The notes: generated by a model not told the origin, from the sequence alone. A stretch of 64,000 nucleotides of DNA from Prosopocoilus inquinatus (GCA_036172665.1 JAYKNF010000013.1:1178001-1242000); one strand, 5' to 3'; numbered from the stretch's first letter, positions 33,787 through 45,375 are shown. Made by a program: numbers and translations.

Positions 33787-34254
33787 CTATATCCTGTTTA
33801 AAGAGTCCAGAAAACTACAAAATATGTCATTTAAATTTTCAAAGTCCGTACGTTTATTAATAGAATTTCCAGACATTTTAATTTTACACATTTCTATGAA
33901 ACGTCTTTTAAAAATATTAGATTCACTGTACAAAATGTCAGTATTATCAAAATTATGATTATTTACTAATGAATGCTCTACAAGCATTGAATGATTTTGA
34001 TAATTTTTTTGAATATGATATTTATGTTGGTCTAAACGTTTTTTTAAATTTTGGCTCGTTTCACCTATATAAACAGAATTACAATTTGAACATTTGATTT
34101 CATAAACCACGTTAGGTTGTTTTAGTTTCGGTATTTTGGTTTTTAAATTCGAAAAAATTAAATTTAAATTATTCACAGATTTACTGGCTAAAATTAAATT
34201 ATGTTTTTTGAAAATGTGTTTAAATGTATTGTGTAATGGTTCAATATAAGGCAA
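33787..34254 (-). pseudogene. Penelope-like GIY-YIG endonuclease domain (155 codons, partial protein)
   Basis: The open frame is the C-terminal part of a Penelope-type polyprotein: VVYEIKCSNCNSVYIGETSQ carries the GIY-YIG motif with the CxxC pair typical of this clade, followed by LKKRLDQHKYHIQ (catalytic Arg), an HSLVNNHNF His-containing segment, and FKRRFIEMCKIKM. The normal upstream RT is present only as broken remnants, so no complete protein can be made. The first Met in the frame has no special status. Confidence 0.8.
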
Positions 34255-34642
34255 AGATATGTATTTATGGTTCGAAGTTTGTCTAATGTTATTAGAGACA
34301 TTTGAATTTTGTAAGTATTTAATACAATTTTTAATTACTGATTCAACAAGATTTATTGGATAAGAATTTTGAATAAGAGTTTTCTTTATTAAATTTAAGT
34401 TATCATAAATGAAAACTTTATCAGAAAGTAAAATAGCTCGATCTGTTAATGAAATAATAGTTGCAATTTTATAATTTTTGGGTGTGTACGAGTGAAAATT
34501 ATGTACCTGACCAGGTAGGTTTATGAAACCAATTAGTAATTAATTTATCATTCTGTTTGATAAAATTTACATCAAGAAAACTCAATGAATTATTATTTTT
34601 TTTTTTCTACTGTAAATTGTAATCTACAATTGTAATCCTAAC

Positions 34643-34972
34643 GTGGTTTATGAAATCAAATGTTCAAATTGTAATTCTGTTTATATAGGTGAAACAAACC
34701 AACTTAAAAAAAAACGTTTAGACCAACATAAATATCATATTCAAAAAAATAATCAAAATCATTCAATGCTTGTAGAGCATTCATTAGTAAATAATCATAA
34801 TTTTGATTTTGATAATACTGACATTTTGTACAGTGAATCTAATATGTTTAAAAGACGTTTCATAGAAATGTGTAAAATTAAAATGTCTCCAAATTCTATT
34901 AATAAACGTACGGACTTTGAAAATTTAAATGACATATTTTGTAGTTTTCTAGACTCTTTAAACAGGATATAG
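34643..34972 (+). pseudogene. Penelope-like GIY-YIG endonuclease domain (109 codons)
   Basis: VYEIKCSNCNSVYIGETNQL to FCSFLDSLNRI, nearly identical to the minus copy at 33787-34254. One residue is missing after GET (NQL instead of SQN-L), and a duplicated DF occurs in HNFDFDNTD. The RT is absent. Confidence 0.8.
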
Positions 34973-35115
34973 ATCTGTCAATTAATTTAAAAAAAAAAAA
35001 ATTAGTTTTAATTTAGTTCTAGTTACTTTTCTCTTTATTCCGGACAACTCGTATTTTAGTTTAAAATCATGTTACCTTTTCGTTTCTCTTGACGACTTGT
35101 TTATTTACTTTTTTT

Positions 35116-35157
35116 CCCTCCTGACGAAGCTATAAATCTATAGCGAAAGGTTGAGTG
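35116..35157 (+). ncRNA. Hammerhead ribozyme, Penelope-like 3' end, one stem III change
   Basis: CCUC pairs with GAG(G/U), box CUGACGA, stem II GCUAUA-AAUC-UAUAGC, then GAAAG-GUU: the C after GAAA has become G, which breaks the ACGU palindrome. Confidence 0.6.
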
Positions 35158-35240
35158 TGTTTCCCTTCATTTTTCTGTCCGGTTTGAGATTAAAAAAACT
35201 TTGTACTTACAATTTTCATCGGACAAGAACAAGCTTCAAC

Positions 35241-36190
35241 TTATAAAATTAGTTTTTATTCCAGTCGCAAACGGCGCTAAGATCATTTCCTGTAGTTCGT
35301 TGTCAAGCGACGCTTATTTTGAAGATGTCAGAATCGATGAAAATGTTAAGTGTGGTTTATAGAGACACTAAAACCAATAACTAAACATTAATAACTATCA
35401 ACTAAGAAATTAAAAGGCCGTACTGATACGAAACGGTTTATACAACTTCACTAAAAATTAAGAATACGTTTATTTCAATTTTTAGTGGAAAAGGCGGGAT
35501 GAACTCCACGGAATTTTCACAGCTAGATGTGCAACGAGCATGCGTAATTTTTGCTTGTATAAACGGAAACTTTTGCATAGTTTTAATTTTAGTTTTAGTT
35601 AATTTTTAGTTTTAGTTTTAGTGACTGTATAAACCAAGCATTATCGAGTTTGTGACATACCTACATTTTGACAATTGTGATAGACAGCAAAAGAACTACA
35701 GTTACATCAATTCTGAACGCTAGACTGACAGAAAGTTCACCAAACATTGAAGCTGACTACCAGGCATAACAATTTAAGCAAATCATTGAATATTCTTTCC
35801 AAAAATGCAATTTTTAATACTTTTTTGGAATAATTGCATACGTCAGTGTTAGTCGTACATGTAAGTTATATAAGTGCCCTAAATAATTATTTTCTTTAAT
35901 ACATCTTGTTTAGAAAGGACAATTTTCTCTTTGCATATTGCGCTTATTTAGCTATGTTTTTGTGAAAATATACTTACATTATTTAACATTGTACTTGCAT
36001 TTTGAATAATAATGGTAAAATTAATAAAAAAATCATTATTTTTTTATTTATTTCCACATTTTTCAAACTGCGTGCGTGTTAAATTATATCATGTAACTAT
36101 TTTACAACGAATTCGAACATCCCACGATTTCTTAAATTTTCTAATTCAAATATCCCGCGCTTTCCTAAATAAATTAAATTTTTAGAGCGA
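35241..36190. other. lig intron, nothing recognised
   Basis: AT-rich. TTTTAGTTTTAGTT-type runs lie at 35580-35625. No gene. Confidence 0.35.
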
Positions 36191-36192
36191 CA

Positions 36193-36277
36193 TCTGAAAG
36201 TTGCGATTTTTGTGGAGGGGAAAGTATACCCAAAAATTTATACGGACTCGACTATCTCTAACTGGGGTGATCGGTGT
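36193..36277 (+). repeat. Short repeat shared with 47850-47932
   Basis: TTTTTGTGGAGGGGAAAGTA, GACTCGACTATCTCTAACTG and GGGTGATCGGTG match the second site in the same orientation with a few changes. Its parent element is unknown. Confidence 0.65.
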
Positions 36278-37866
36278 ACCGGATGCTGGACTGGATCAGC
36301 ATCGTACTGCCGCCGGCACAACGTGTTGCATGCCAGTTTTGCCGCCTGCACAGGCGTTTCTTAACGATGTTCATGTCTACGGCACAGGTATATGAATTTG
36401 ACGAGTGCGCAGCGACGACCTTAAGGCCAATGTATGTCATTTTTCAACATCACATGTCGTCGTTCGCCGTCATATTATGGCCGTTACATTACGGTGTCGT
36501 TATCCTAGGAAATCAAAATCAATTTAATTTTAGGAGTTTTCTTTGTTTAAACGAAAAGCTTTATTTTCGCCAGTTTGCAATTATAAAGTTTTACACCTAC
36601 CTACTTAAAATCTCTTCCATGTCAAATTTAAACAAAAGTCTGCAGGTGAACAGCGATGAGAAACAAAAATCTTTTGAATTGCAATCAATTACACACTTTT
36701 GCATATTATATGATAAAAAGTAATAAGATTTATGATTTATGTTATTATTTATAATTATTAGTAGTATAACTTTACTTCTTCACTTGAAAATGCCTATTTA
36801 AAGCGAAACCGGTTGTGATAATAAAAATTAAATTTGCCAAAAGACTTTTCTTTAATAAAAACATAATTAATTAATGGCAAACAGCATGGAATTTATAATT
36901 TAAATTGACAGAACTACAAATTCGAATTTATATTCTCATAACAAACGTGGTAACTATGGCAACAGCACATGTTTAATTCCAAAACTATGCAGAGGAAGCC
37001 ACACTAACGACAATTTAAGGTTGGCAGAGCTAGACTGTGTATTAGAAGGTTGCCTTGATCAGCGGTGGGGACAGAGGATGCGTATCTCGTTAGGTCACGT
37101 CACGTGATAAATTCCATTGGGCATATTAACGAGATTAAAGCGTTATTTGATCAAAAGGACCATAGAATTGATTCCATTTTAATGAATTAGATTAAGCTTT
37201 AGGAAACAGATTAAAACTCACTCTATTTACTTCACTGTAACGGATAGAAGTTTCGTATGACGTCACGAGTTACTTTTGCGGGAAGGAAATTTCAAACTGC
37301 ATATTAAATGGGAACGAGGCAACCTGCTAGATGCAATATCAGTTTCACCAACCTTGCGACAACTATCATGGGACAAGTTTTTTCCTTCAAACGCAACCGG
37401 CCGGGAGACACTTCCGGTAATCGAATTCTTTTCGCAGTGGGCGGGGCGAGGTATGATGGCGCTGCATTACAGGTTATGAGAAATGCAATCTCTTCAATTA
37501 TATTTTAATCTTATTTAACACAAGTTTCAAAAATTTTAAAGAGAAATATAAATACAGCAAAGAATTTTTTTGTGGTCAAATCTTTTTGTTTAATATAATT
37601 TAAACAATGTTTGGTTCTAAGCATTGAGAAAGGAAATATCCTCGAAAAATGGCCCTATCCTTATCTTGCGCTAATAATAATTACAAGAATTGAAAAATAC
37701 GCAACTTATTTTTTAATGCCATTTTTGTCATTTGATTTCACATGCCGTCTAAAAAAATTAATATCGTGTAATGCGGCTCTAATGAACTAAACGATTAGCT
37801 GATTCAAATAGTTTCAATTTGAGAGTCCCCAACAGAAGAAAAATTAAAGAAAGAAATTGAATTTAC
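36278..37866. other. lig intron before the exon cluster, no supported gene
   Basis: Short open frames occur on both strands (for example 36274-36723), but their composition and lack of known motifs give no reason to call genes. A degraded GCGAAACCGGTTGTGATAATA segment at about 36803 resembles the end of a hammerhead-bearing element. The donor hexamer of the lig exon is at 37861-37866. Confidence 0.35.
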
Positions 37867-38088
37867 CTAAAGTTGTGGCAGCCTTAGTGCCCGTCGCCGT
37901 AGTCTGCGTAAGAGAGAGGCCAGAAGCTGCAGTACTGACACTTGTGGTACTTGTAGGTGTACTACTAACTGAAGTTGTACTATTATCATAAGTACTGTCC
38001 TTGACGAGTTTATGATTACCACTTGAATTATAACTGTTGTACTGCGGCGTAGCTGATGTGCTTCCAAAGTTCGTACTATTGTTCAACC
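37867..38088 (-). CDS. lig: lingerer (UBAP2-like) exon
   Basis: It starts with two bases (GG) that complete a Gly codon split across a short intron and ends with one base (G) before GTAAATT, which pairs with CC at 3000 to give Ala. It encodes LNNSTNFGSTSATPQYNSYN followed by a Ser/Thr-rich low-complexity region (the TSVSSTPTSTTSVSTAAS segment) and TTATGTKAATTLA. This is the disordered linker that precedes the conserved PPGVTP block in the family. The 34.9 kb intron begins after it. Confidence 0.85.
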
Positions 38089-38146
38089 CTAAAAAAAAAA
38101 CATTAAAAAATTAATCGGGTTTTTTACACAGCCGAAAAATACCAAC

Positions 38147-38381
38147 CTGAATTAGTACCATACACAGACTGACTAGTGTTTTGAGGATATGACTGGTTGT
38201 TACTAGGATACGAATTCGGTGCAGCTGGAAATCCTCCCGTAGTCGCACTGGATTGATACGAACTTGTTGAGGATGAGTATGCATTCTGATAGGAGTTCGT
38301 CACACTTGGAGTGTTATAAGACCCGGTGTTGCTATTCACGTAGCTGTTGTTAGCTTGATTCGATACATACGAACTTGTAGT
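38147..38381 (-). CDS. lig: lingerer (UBAP2-like) exon, Tyr/Ser/Gln-rich
   Basis: Acceptor CTGTTTTTAG; starts in phase 0 (TTSSYVSNQANNSYVNS) and ends with one base of a Gly codon before GTTGGT. The content is YNTPSVTNSYQNAYSSS and SSYQSSATTGGFPAAPNSYP, a prion-like disordered composition typical of the Lingerer mid-region. Phase agrees with both neighbours. Confidence 0.85.
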
Positions 38382-38647
38382 CTAAAAACAGAAAAGTTCC
38401 ACCTGAAAATCTTTTATTAAAATCATTTAAAATAAGTGTAAAAATAAACTATAATTAATCATCAGATTGCCTTTGTCATCCACGAGTATGATCGCTACTG
38501 TAATCCATATGTAAACCAACAAAAAACTTGTTGAAAAACATCAAGAGTCCAGCATATATCAAACCTCAGTCTCGTCATCAGTTTCATCATTTGTAGTTTT
38601 ACATTAAAATAAAAAAAAAATGTATTTGTAAAGTTAGCCGTTCAAAC

Positions 38648-38887
38648 CTGTGTGGTGTTATAATTTCCTGAACTGTAATTCTGTGTCTGGTAGGAGCTTG
38701 ACTTGGGCTGATATGAATTGTAATTTGTCGACTGTGAATACGAATGCGAATCAGTTTGTTTATTCATGTCAATGGCAGATGGAGTTGAACTCTGAGCACT
38801 GCTTCCTGTCATGGAACTTCTCGGCGGAGCAGTGTATCCTGTCGTGAGATGTTCACTTGTCTGTGGAATGGATTCTGAATTAGAAAG
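38648..38887 (-). CDS. lig: lingerer (UBAP2-like) exon
   Basis: 80 codons, phase 0 at both ends (acceptor TTTGTTTCAG, donor GTTTGA). It encodes LSNSESIPQTSEHLTTGYT and APPRSSMTGSSAQSSTPS, then DSHSYSQSTNYNSYQPKSSS and YQTQNYSSGNYNTTQ. Low-complexity Ser/Tyr/Gln sequence continues from the previous exon. Confidence 0.85.
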
Positions 38888-38967
38888 CTGAAACAAATAG
38901 GGCTCAATAAAAGCAAGGATTTCATTTTGAATCATGATCCGCTAGAGAAAAATTACAAAGAACTCAC

Positions 38968-39246
38968 ACTCTGCGACAATGCTGAGCTAATACTGTTTTG
39001 TGTGTTGGCTTTCTGTTGGGCTGAGTACGCATCCAGAGAGACGTTTTGACTTCCTGCATTCAGATCTAAGTTTGAGCTAGGCGTTGAAGGGTTATCCAGA
39101 CCTGAATTACTTGCAGAATTGAACTTTGCATCCGGAACTCCGTCGAACGATGTATTGTCTGAAATGAGATCCATCGCACCAAACTGAACGTCCAAATAAC
39201 CAATACTGCTTAAATCCCCAGGCATTTCCACTGCACTCGCGGGAAT
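38968..39246 (-). CDS. lig: lingerer (UBAP2-like) exon with the UBAP2/Lig signature block
   Basis: 93 codons, phase 0 at both ends. Acceptor TTCTGTGTAG, donor GTGAGT. It opens with [20 protein letters not shown] then QFGAMDL, the conserved signature (DUF3697-type) of Lingerer and UBAP2 proteins. It joins exactly to VPPPSK at the end of the exon 17.1 kb upstream, so the junction reproduces the family motif across the intron. The rest ([20 protein letters not shown] and following) is disordered. Confidence 0.93.
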
Positions 39247-40540
39247 CTACACAGAAATTAAAAAATAACTACAAATAAATTGAGACCAAACAATAGTTAT
39301 GCGCAATTCTACCTTAGTGATAATTTTTTATTTTTAGGTTTCATTGTTTAATTTTTCATAATTGATTTTCACTAAAAATAAAGACAAGGCAAAGATTGGT
39401 TTCTCATTATTAAGATATGTCAACTGAAGCACAAGAAAAAAAATGGTCTCCAATATTTTACCCTCCGTGTAAGTGACAGAAACGTAAGTATTTATTCTTA
39501 TATCTCATTTAAAAAAACTATTTATAACTCTTAAGAATTTATAATTTCTTTCTACAAACATTTATCTTTATTTTCCGTTGTAAAACATTTAGTAGTTAGC
39601 TACGTTACTTTGTGGAAAATTGGCGTCACTTACGCGACAAATCAAGAGAAAATTGAATGGTATCTGCAGTCTACAGCTAAGTCGCGACATCTCGCTGCCG
39701 TAGTTTTGACCTTAAACTGTGCGACAAATAGTGAATAGCAACCATACTGTTGTCTCATAAGGACACAATTAGCGTTATGCGCATATTTTAAAGCTTGCTT
39801 CAAGTCGGTTAGATTGCAATAGGATCCTAAAGCTTCCTCTGCATAGCTGTTTCGACCCTAATTGGTTCCTCACCGGCAAAAAAATTCATTTTGTAAGGCA
39901 CCATCGGGTGCAAATAAAAATAAACGCTTCCTAAGGGAATTTCATCATAAAGAATATTAGATTTGAATTAATGGTATATAAAGTAACAAGCGTTCGACAC
40001 AATTAATTAATTGTAAAGGCGGCATATATAGAATAGACCGGCTAATATAGAATACCCGGTATTTTTGAAATAAGAAGCGCCATCTGTTAAACGACTCTGG
40101 CATTAACATGAGTTTCGATATTGTAGGTCACTACTACAGAGATTCGCAGCCGGTAAGATTGCGTAACTTTACAGTACATGATTTTGTGAATTTATCGTTT
40201 TCGCGCGGTACCAGAAATATGTATGTGGACGTATTTTTTAAAATAAAAGTGTTTTTTTACACCAAAGTTATAGTTTGTTACAGTGTAGATTAGTACAACA
40301 GTTGTGTTGCATATTTTTCCTTATTTCATATCACCCCAACTGACTATTCCATATTATCCGCCATTTTAAATCATATCATGAAAATGCAGTTTTTTTAAAT
40401 TGTTACAGAATTTTTCCAAAAAATATGTATTTCTTAAATTTATTATATGCAACCGCTGGAAAGCAATTAAAATATCTGAGTTTTTAGTATCTTAGTTCAG
40501 AATTTATGACGACCCAAAGAATGGGTATACCATATATGCC
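39247..40540. other. Start of the 17.1 kb lig intron, nothing firm
   Basis: Near 39835-39870 a degraded piece of the retrozyme-like repeat is visible (CCTCTGCATAGCTGTTTCGA). No gene. Confidence 0.4.
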
Positions 40541-40544
40541 GACT

Positions 40545-40930
40545 TTACTCTAATTGTAGAAACTCGCAATTAACAATTAATTATTTGTAATTGTAGAAAC
40601 ACGCAATTAACAACATAATTATCGACCATGTCAAGCGAATGGACGGGACAATTTGTGATTTTCTTTTTATAAATACCTTATTTTGAAGTATTCTTAAAAA
40701 AAAAACCTGTGTAGAAATTTAAGTGTAGGTAAGAAAGAATAATTAAAGACAATAATTTACGTAACGGATAGGACAATCCTGGAATGTCCGTTACGTAAGT
40801 CATTGTCTTTAATTATTATTTCAATCTATTAAATTTGATTGCCATTTAAAATTTGATTGCAATTAGAAATTTAATTAAAAATTTAATTGCAATTAAATTT
40901 ATTTGTGACTTGCAATTGAACCAATTACTG
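40545..40930. repeat. Short tandem and hairpin repeats
   Basis: AATTGTAGAAACTCGCAATT occurs twice with a period of about 40 bp (40549 and 40588). A hairpin with about 33 bp arms spans 40737-40820 (AATAATTAAAGACAATAATT, TACGTAACGGA and complement). 40640-40680 matches 59935-59975 inverted (GGACAATTTGTGATTTTCTT). Confidence 0.6.
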
Positions 40931-43139
40931 TGTTGACGATACGTAAATAAAGTGGACTGCGATGACACAATTAAAGTAAAAAGTCACTTAAAACAAAATA
41001 TATTTTTTATTATAATCTCGTCAAAATGAGTAATAAGTAGGGATGCGCGATATCATACTTTCAATATCGGATATCGACAAATAAAAAATATCGATATTAT
41101 CGATATTTATCTATACAAGATGTCCGTTTTGCGAGTGCCACTATGAGGATCTCGCTTATTTTAAGAGATACGAAGTTGGTTAACTTAGGGAAAAGTTGCG
41201 CATTTTCGTGCTGAATAATAATCTGAAAAAAAAATTCAAATATCTTCAATAGTTTTGAAAATATCGCAAGAAATCCAAAATTTCTGATTTTCGTTTTTAA
41301 TTTTTTCACGATAAACTAATTGTACTAGACATTTCTCACCAAGACATTATTCAGACACTTTTTTATGAGGAATTCGAATATGGCATTCCCTTTTCAAGAA
41401 TTTTCAGGATGACGGAGAAATACCGAGAATAGAAATTTTGGTCAAAAAGGCAAATCAACCGTAATGTGTGATACATTGTCGGAATCGTAGAAAAAATCTT
41501 TATTTAGAAATATGAAAATCCAATATGGCGCCCATAAGAAAAAAAGTTGACAGTCGTATCTCTGCAATTTTGACAGCTCGGGTAAATGTAATGACAGATT
41601 TAGATTATACGTAAACAAGTGCGTTAATAATGTGTTAAATAAGTTATAAAGTTATAAATGTCTAGCTTTATCGGTTTTCGATTTAAAAAAATAAATGAAA
41701 ATGAAAATTTTTAGTTTTTTCTCAATATCTTCAAAACGAAAAGGGATAATTTAAATTGCTTTTCAGATTATTAATTAGCATGAAAATACGCAACTTTAGC
41801 TTAAGCGACATACCGCTAGTCGTCATAGGACTTCCGGTATCGCCGGAAGTGATATCAACTTTCTTATTTTAAATGGAACACCTATATATTTTTACAAATT
41901 TAAAATCTCCGGATCATTACGAGTCCGAATACGTATCAATTGTTAATTTCGGTTTCCATGACAACGAAAAAAAAAACTTTTATATTTTTCAATCTAGAAA
42001 GCTATGAATCGCATTTGTTCGATCTAATGCGATCAAGTGTTTCGAAATAATCACTCCTTTGATGGTATTTTGATTTTTAACACTTTTACAGTATTTGAAA
42101 TTTTCATTAGCTCTTAACTCATTTTTTTCGATAAAACCTCATATGTTTCTTAGCTTAGTTCAACTGAACATTTTTTTCTGAGTACGCTGATACCAAAAAA
42201 GTCATATTTTCTTTAAAAATAATTTAAAACAGAGCATGTGTTATTGAAATTTTACACTCCCTTTATTTCAAATGACTTGACATGAAGTCAGTGTGTCCAT
42301 GGATTGAGTTGACAAGAGGAAAGACATATTTTATAGAATTCTATTTGCCTAGAAATCTCTAAAAAAACTAAAACTTTTTTAGATTTCCTTAAAAAGGATT
42401 AGAATTTAAAACAATGCGGTATTAGCAAAAATATGTGAATAAATATGATTTTAGTGAAATAATTCAAATTCCTTGATCAATTTAAGATTTTTCAAAACAC
42501 TTCGTATTTTATGTTAATAAACTAAATTAATAGTTTTTATTTAATTACTTTTTAATGCATATACAGGTTTGCTATTACTTGCGCGTGATAAACATATATG
42601 CATGATTTAAAAATTAGTTACAATTGCACAGGGTGTTTCGTATAATATAAAATTTATATACCAAATTTTGAGAAACACCTAGTGTGGAAAACACCAAAAG
42701 ATTTTTTACTCTTAAAGGCGAATCGAAATAAACTTTAATGTACAGGATATGCTATTGGCTGTCTCACACGAAACAATTCAATTGTAACTAATTTGAAATC
42801 ATGTACTATAGCCGCCAAAAAAATGTGGGACAACTCTATACACGCATTTTTCACTTAATTTATTAGTTTGAATGCAGCTTTAAGCCATTTAGCTTGTTAT
42901 TTGGAGCTTGTTTCCATGGTAATGTAAAAACACGTCGTTATATTTACAGTAGGACATATTGCATATCCCAGATTTTTTTGGCGGGCATAGTACCTGTACC
43001 ACATGTAAGTAAAAATGAAAACTGAATTTAAAAATAAAGACTTGAAATGCGCTTGAATAGTCCAGAAGTAATTCGTCACGTTCAATAAAGGTTCATTATT
43101 TCTTTAGATCATTGCCAGGTGACTAACGGGCAATATTTT
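40931..43139. other. lig intron with dispersed repeat pieces, no gene
   Basis: TATCGATA-type motifs lie at 41050-41110. CTTCCGGTATCGCCGGAAGT lies at about 41830. The repeat shared with 17045-17230 lies at 41985-42180. A remnant of the ATACAAGGTG/GTGTTCC type lies at 42590-42660. Short open frames look like chance. Confidence 0.4.
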
Positions 43140-43189
43140 GAACATCTTTCATTTTATATTACTGGTTTTATAATTTTGAGAAATTTCTC

Positions 43190-43370
43190 GGTTACTAAAT
43201 TTATAATAATAATAATAATTTTAATTTGACTTTTTTCGAAAATTTTGTCATCAACCCCATAATTTTGTTGCTTTATGATACGTAGAAAAGTAGGTATTAC
43301 CTCTCGAATACCGCAATCAAAACAGTAGGTTTATATTTAAAAAAAACAATCGATAGTGTCACAACTGTGA
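43190..43370 (+). repeat. Direct repeat, copy 1 (copy 2 at 46355-46535)
   Basis: GAGAAATTTCTCGGTTACTA through CGAATACCGCAATCAAAACA and ATCGATAGTGTCACAACT matches the second site in the same orientation. The two flank the 43.4-46.3 kb block, so together they may mark the ends of one larger element or a duplicated insertion. Confidence 0.65.
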
Positions 43371-43499
43371 TGTAGGTCACTGCAAAAAAAAGAACAAAGT
43401 ATTTTCGAAGATATCGAATTAGTTCCTTAATTTTTTTCCACACTGTATAAACGCCTTCACTTTTGCACGTTTAGTTCCGCCACTTATAACTAGGGCTGC

Positions 43500-43990
43500 A
43501 AGAATTTATCGATAATATCGATAATTATCGAGTAACGATATTTCCATTTCAAATATCGATATATCAATATTATCGGTATTATCCATACTTTCAGTGTTAT
43601 CGATATTATCGGTATTATCGATATATGGAAGTTACCGATATTATCAGTGGTATCAATGTTATCGATATTGACGATAATGTAACATTCCTAAAAATATTAA
43701 GAAAATGTAAGTTGCAAAATAAAAAATGCCGGTTAGAGATGAAGTGTGTTGAAATTTTGGTTAATTTTCACGGTTTATTGTCTTTAGAGAAGCTATCTTA
43801 TCTTTCTCACGATTCATTTTCTATCGTTGTAGAAAAGTTATGTAATAGTGATAGGCCTATCGATAGTCGGAACTATCGATAGTGATATCGATAGCGGTTA
43901 CTATAGATATAGTGGAAACTATCGATAAGACTACCAATAGGATTACCGATAGTGCTATCGGTAGTACTATCAAGAGAATTATTCGAATGT
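43500..43990. repeat. Dense array of ATCGAT / TATCGATA motifs
   Basis: Imperfect short-period repetition of ATCGAT-containing units (TATCGATAATATCGATAATT, CTATCGATAGTCGGAACTAT and so on) for about 490 bp, with an interruption at 43680-43850. The TATCGATA octamer equals the Drosophila DRE sequence bound by DREF and related factors. Whether it is more than a degenerate microsatellite is unknown. Confidence 0.75.
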
Positions 43991-44269
43991 ACTATATGAA
44001 ATTGCATGACTGATGTTACTGAAAGATTTGGCTGAAGTTAACAATAGGTGTGTTCTTTTTACCGCCAAACTCAGAGTAACTCAGCGGCACACAGTGGTTC
44101 AGAATGGAATTTTAGCGCGACAAAATTATTTTTTTATATCTAAGTTTCCAAAATGATGAAAATAACAAAACAGTGTGTTTTTAACTACATTTTCTATAGA
44201 AATCGTATGATAGTATCACAATACAATTACTTCCACAAGGATTTTTGCCTAACTTTACAGCGATTATGT

Positions 44270-45365
44270 TACCTTACAAGAAAACCTAAATTTCTCTGCA
44301 GGGAGTTAATAAAAAACCTGTACAACGTTTGACGGGTGATAGTAGAGATGAAGACAAGAAAACAATTCTAATAAACCCATGTTCAATACTCAATACAGGT
44401 GTCCACGCTTGGTATTCACTTTTTTAAAAATTTTACTTTTTAACCCTCGCCGCCCGTCTGGGGTCTTTTTTGACCCCACGTAAACTAGAATCTATTTTTT
44501 TATGTTTATTCCGGGTGTATTGTCTTACACCCCTAGATATGCTAGTTTATTAAAGTTTATTAATAACTATCACATACAGACTAATCAATATATATCTTTA
44601 AACATTAACATGAAAAATACGTTTTTTTATAGCAAACCAAAGCAATTTTAGGTTTGGGGTCAAAAGTGACCCCAGACGGGCAGTATGTAATTTTAAGGTA
44701 GACGGGCGGTGAGGGTTAAGCAAAATTCTGAATCGATAAATTAAATAAAAAGTTGAATTTTCCGACGTGGCACAGGTCGCCGTACGACTTCCGGTTTCAC
44801 CGGAAATGACATAAACCTTGTTATTTTAAATATAACGGCCTATATATTTTTACATATTTGAAATCTGCAGATCATTGTGAATCCGAATATCTATCACTTA
44901 GAATTTTGGTTTTCATGGCAACGAAATTTCTTTTTTAGTTTTTTTTAATTTCCAAAGCTATTTATAAATCGTGTATTTTCGTTGGAATGCGAACAAATAA
45001 ATCGAGGAAGCCACTCCTCGGATAGCATTTTGATGTTTAACATTTTTACAGCACATGAAATTTTCATTAGGTGGTAAAATTTTCCATTTGAAAAAATAAG
45101 TTTCACCGGAAGTGGCGAGGTGGCTGGCGTTGCGTCGAAAAATTGTTATATATTAAATTTATTTAATTTATCGATCCCGAATTTTACGTAAAAGTAAAAA
45201 TTCTAGAAAGTGAACACATAACGTGGACACCTGTATTGAGTAATGGACATGGGTTTATTAGAATTTTTTTCTTGTTTTCTCTACTGTCACCTGCCAAACG
45301 TTGTCCAGGTTTTTTTTATTAACACCCTGTAGAAAAATTTAGGTTTTCTTGTGAGGTAATATAAT
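44270..45365. mobile_element. Foldback element carrying a nested TTAA-type MITE
   Basis: 44270-44410 (TTACCTTACAAGAAAACCTA ... CAATACAGGTGTCCACG) reads back at 45215-45365 (ACACCTGTATTGAGTAATGG ... TTTCTTGTGAGGTAAT). The 272 bp element at 44444-44715 lies between. No coding capacity. Confidence 0.7.
44444..44715. mobile_element. piggyBac-type MITE, TTAA-flanked
   Basis: CCCTCGCCGCCCGTCTGGGG begins directly after TTAA, and the complementary end (AGACGGGCGGTGAGGG) is followed by TTAA. A second inverted pair (GGGGTCTTTTTTGACCCC; GGGGTCAAAAGTGACCCC) lies just inside. The TTAA target and CCC start are hallmarks of the piggyBac superfamily. No transposase. Confidence 0.82.
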
Positions 45366-45375
45366 CGCCCTAAAA

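Larger units (their letters stand above)
33550..34600 (-). mobile_element. Penelope-like element, 5'-truncated, minus orientation
   Basis: It contains the 3' terminal hammerhead (33588-33629), an open GIY-YIG endonuclease region (33787-34254) and, further upstream, a decayed end of the reverse transcriptase (a SLSFLDVNF-like segment near 34580). It meets a plus-oriented copy head to head at about 34600-34640. Confidence 0.8.
34625..35240 (+). mobile_element. Penelope-like element 3' part, plus orientation
   Basis: GIY-YIG domain, then CTTGACGACTTGTTTATTTA, hammerhead and the CCGGTTTGAGATT end. Together with the minus copy it makes an inverted pair with the 3' ends pointing outward. Confidence 0.78.

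Noticed and set aside
36780..36825. Possible hammerhead (CTTGAAAATGCC ... GCGAAACCGGTTGTG)
   Set aside because: The GAAACCGGUU part fits an element end, but the CUGANGA box is destroyed and stem II has only about two pairs.
37867..39246. The four-exon cluster as an independent small gene
   Set aside because: Phases and motifs join it exactly to 56372 (VPPPSK to [10 protein letters not shown]) and to 3000 (split Ala before the SSVVSNIPPGVTP block).
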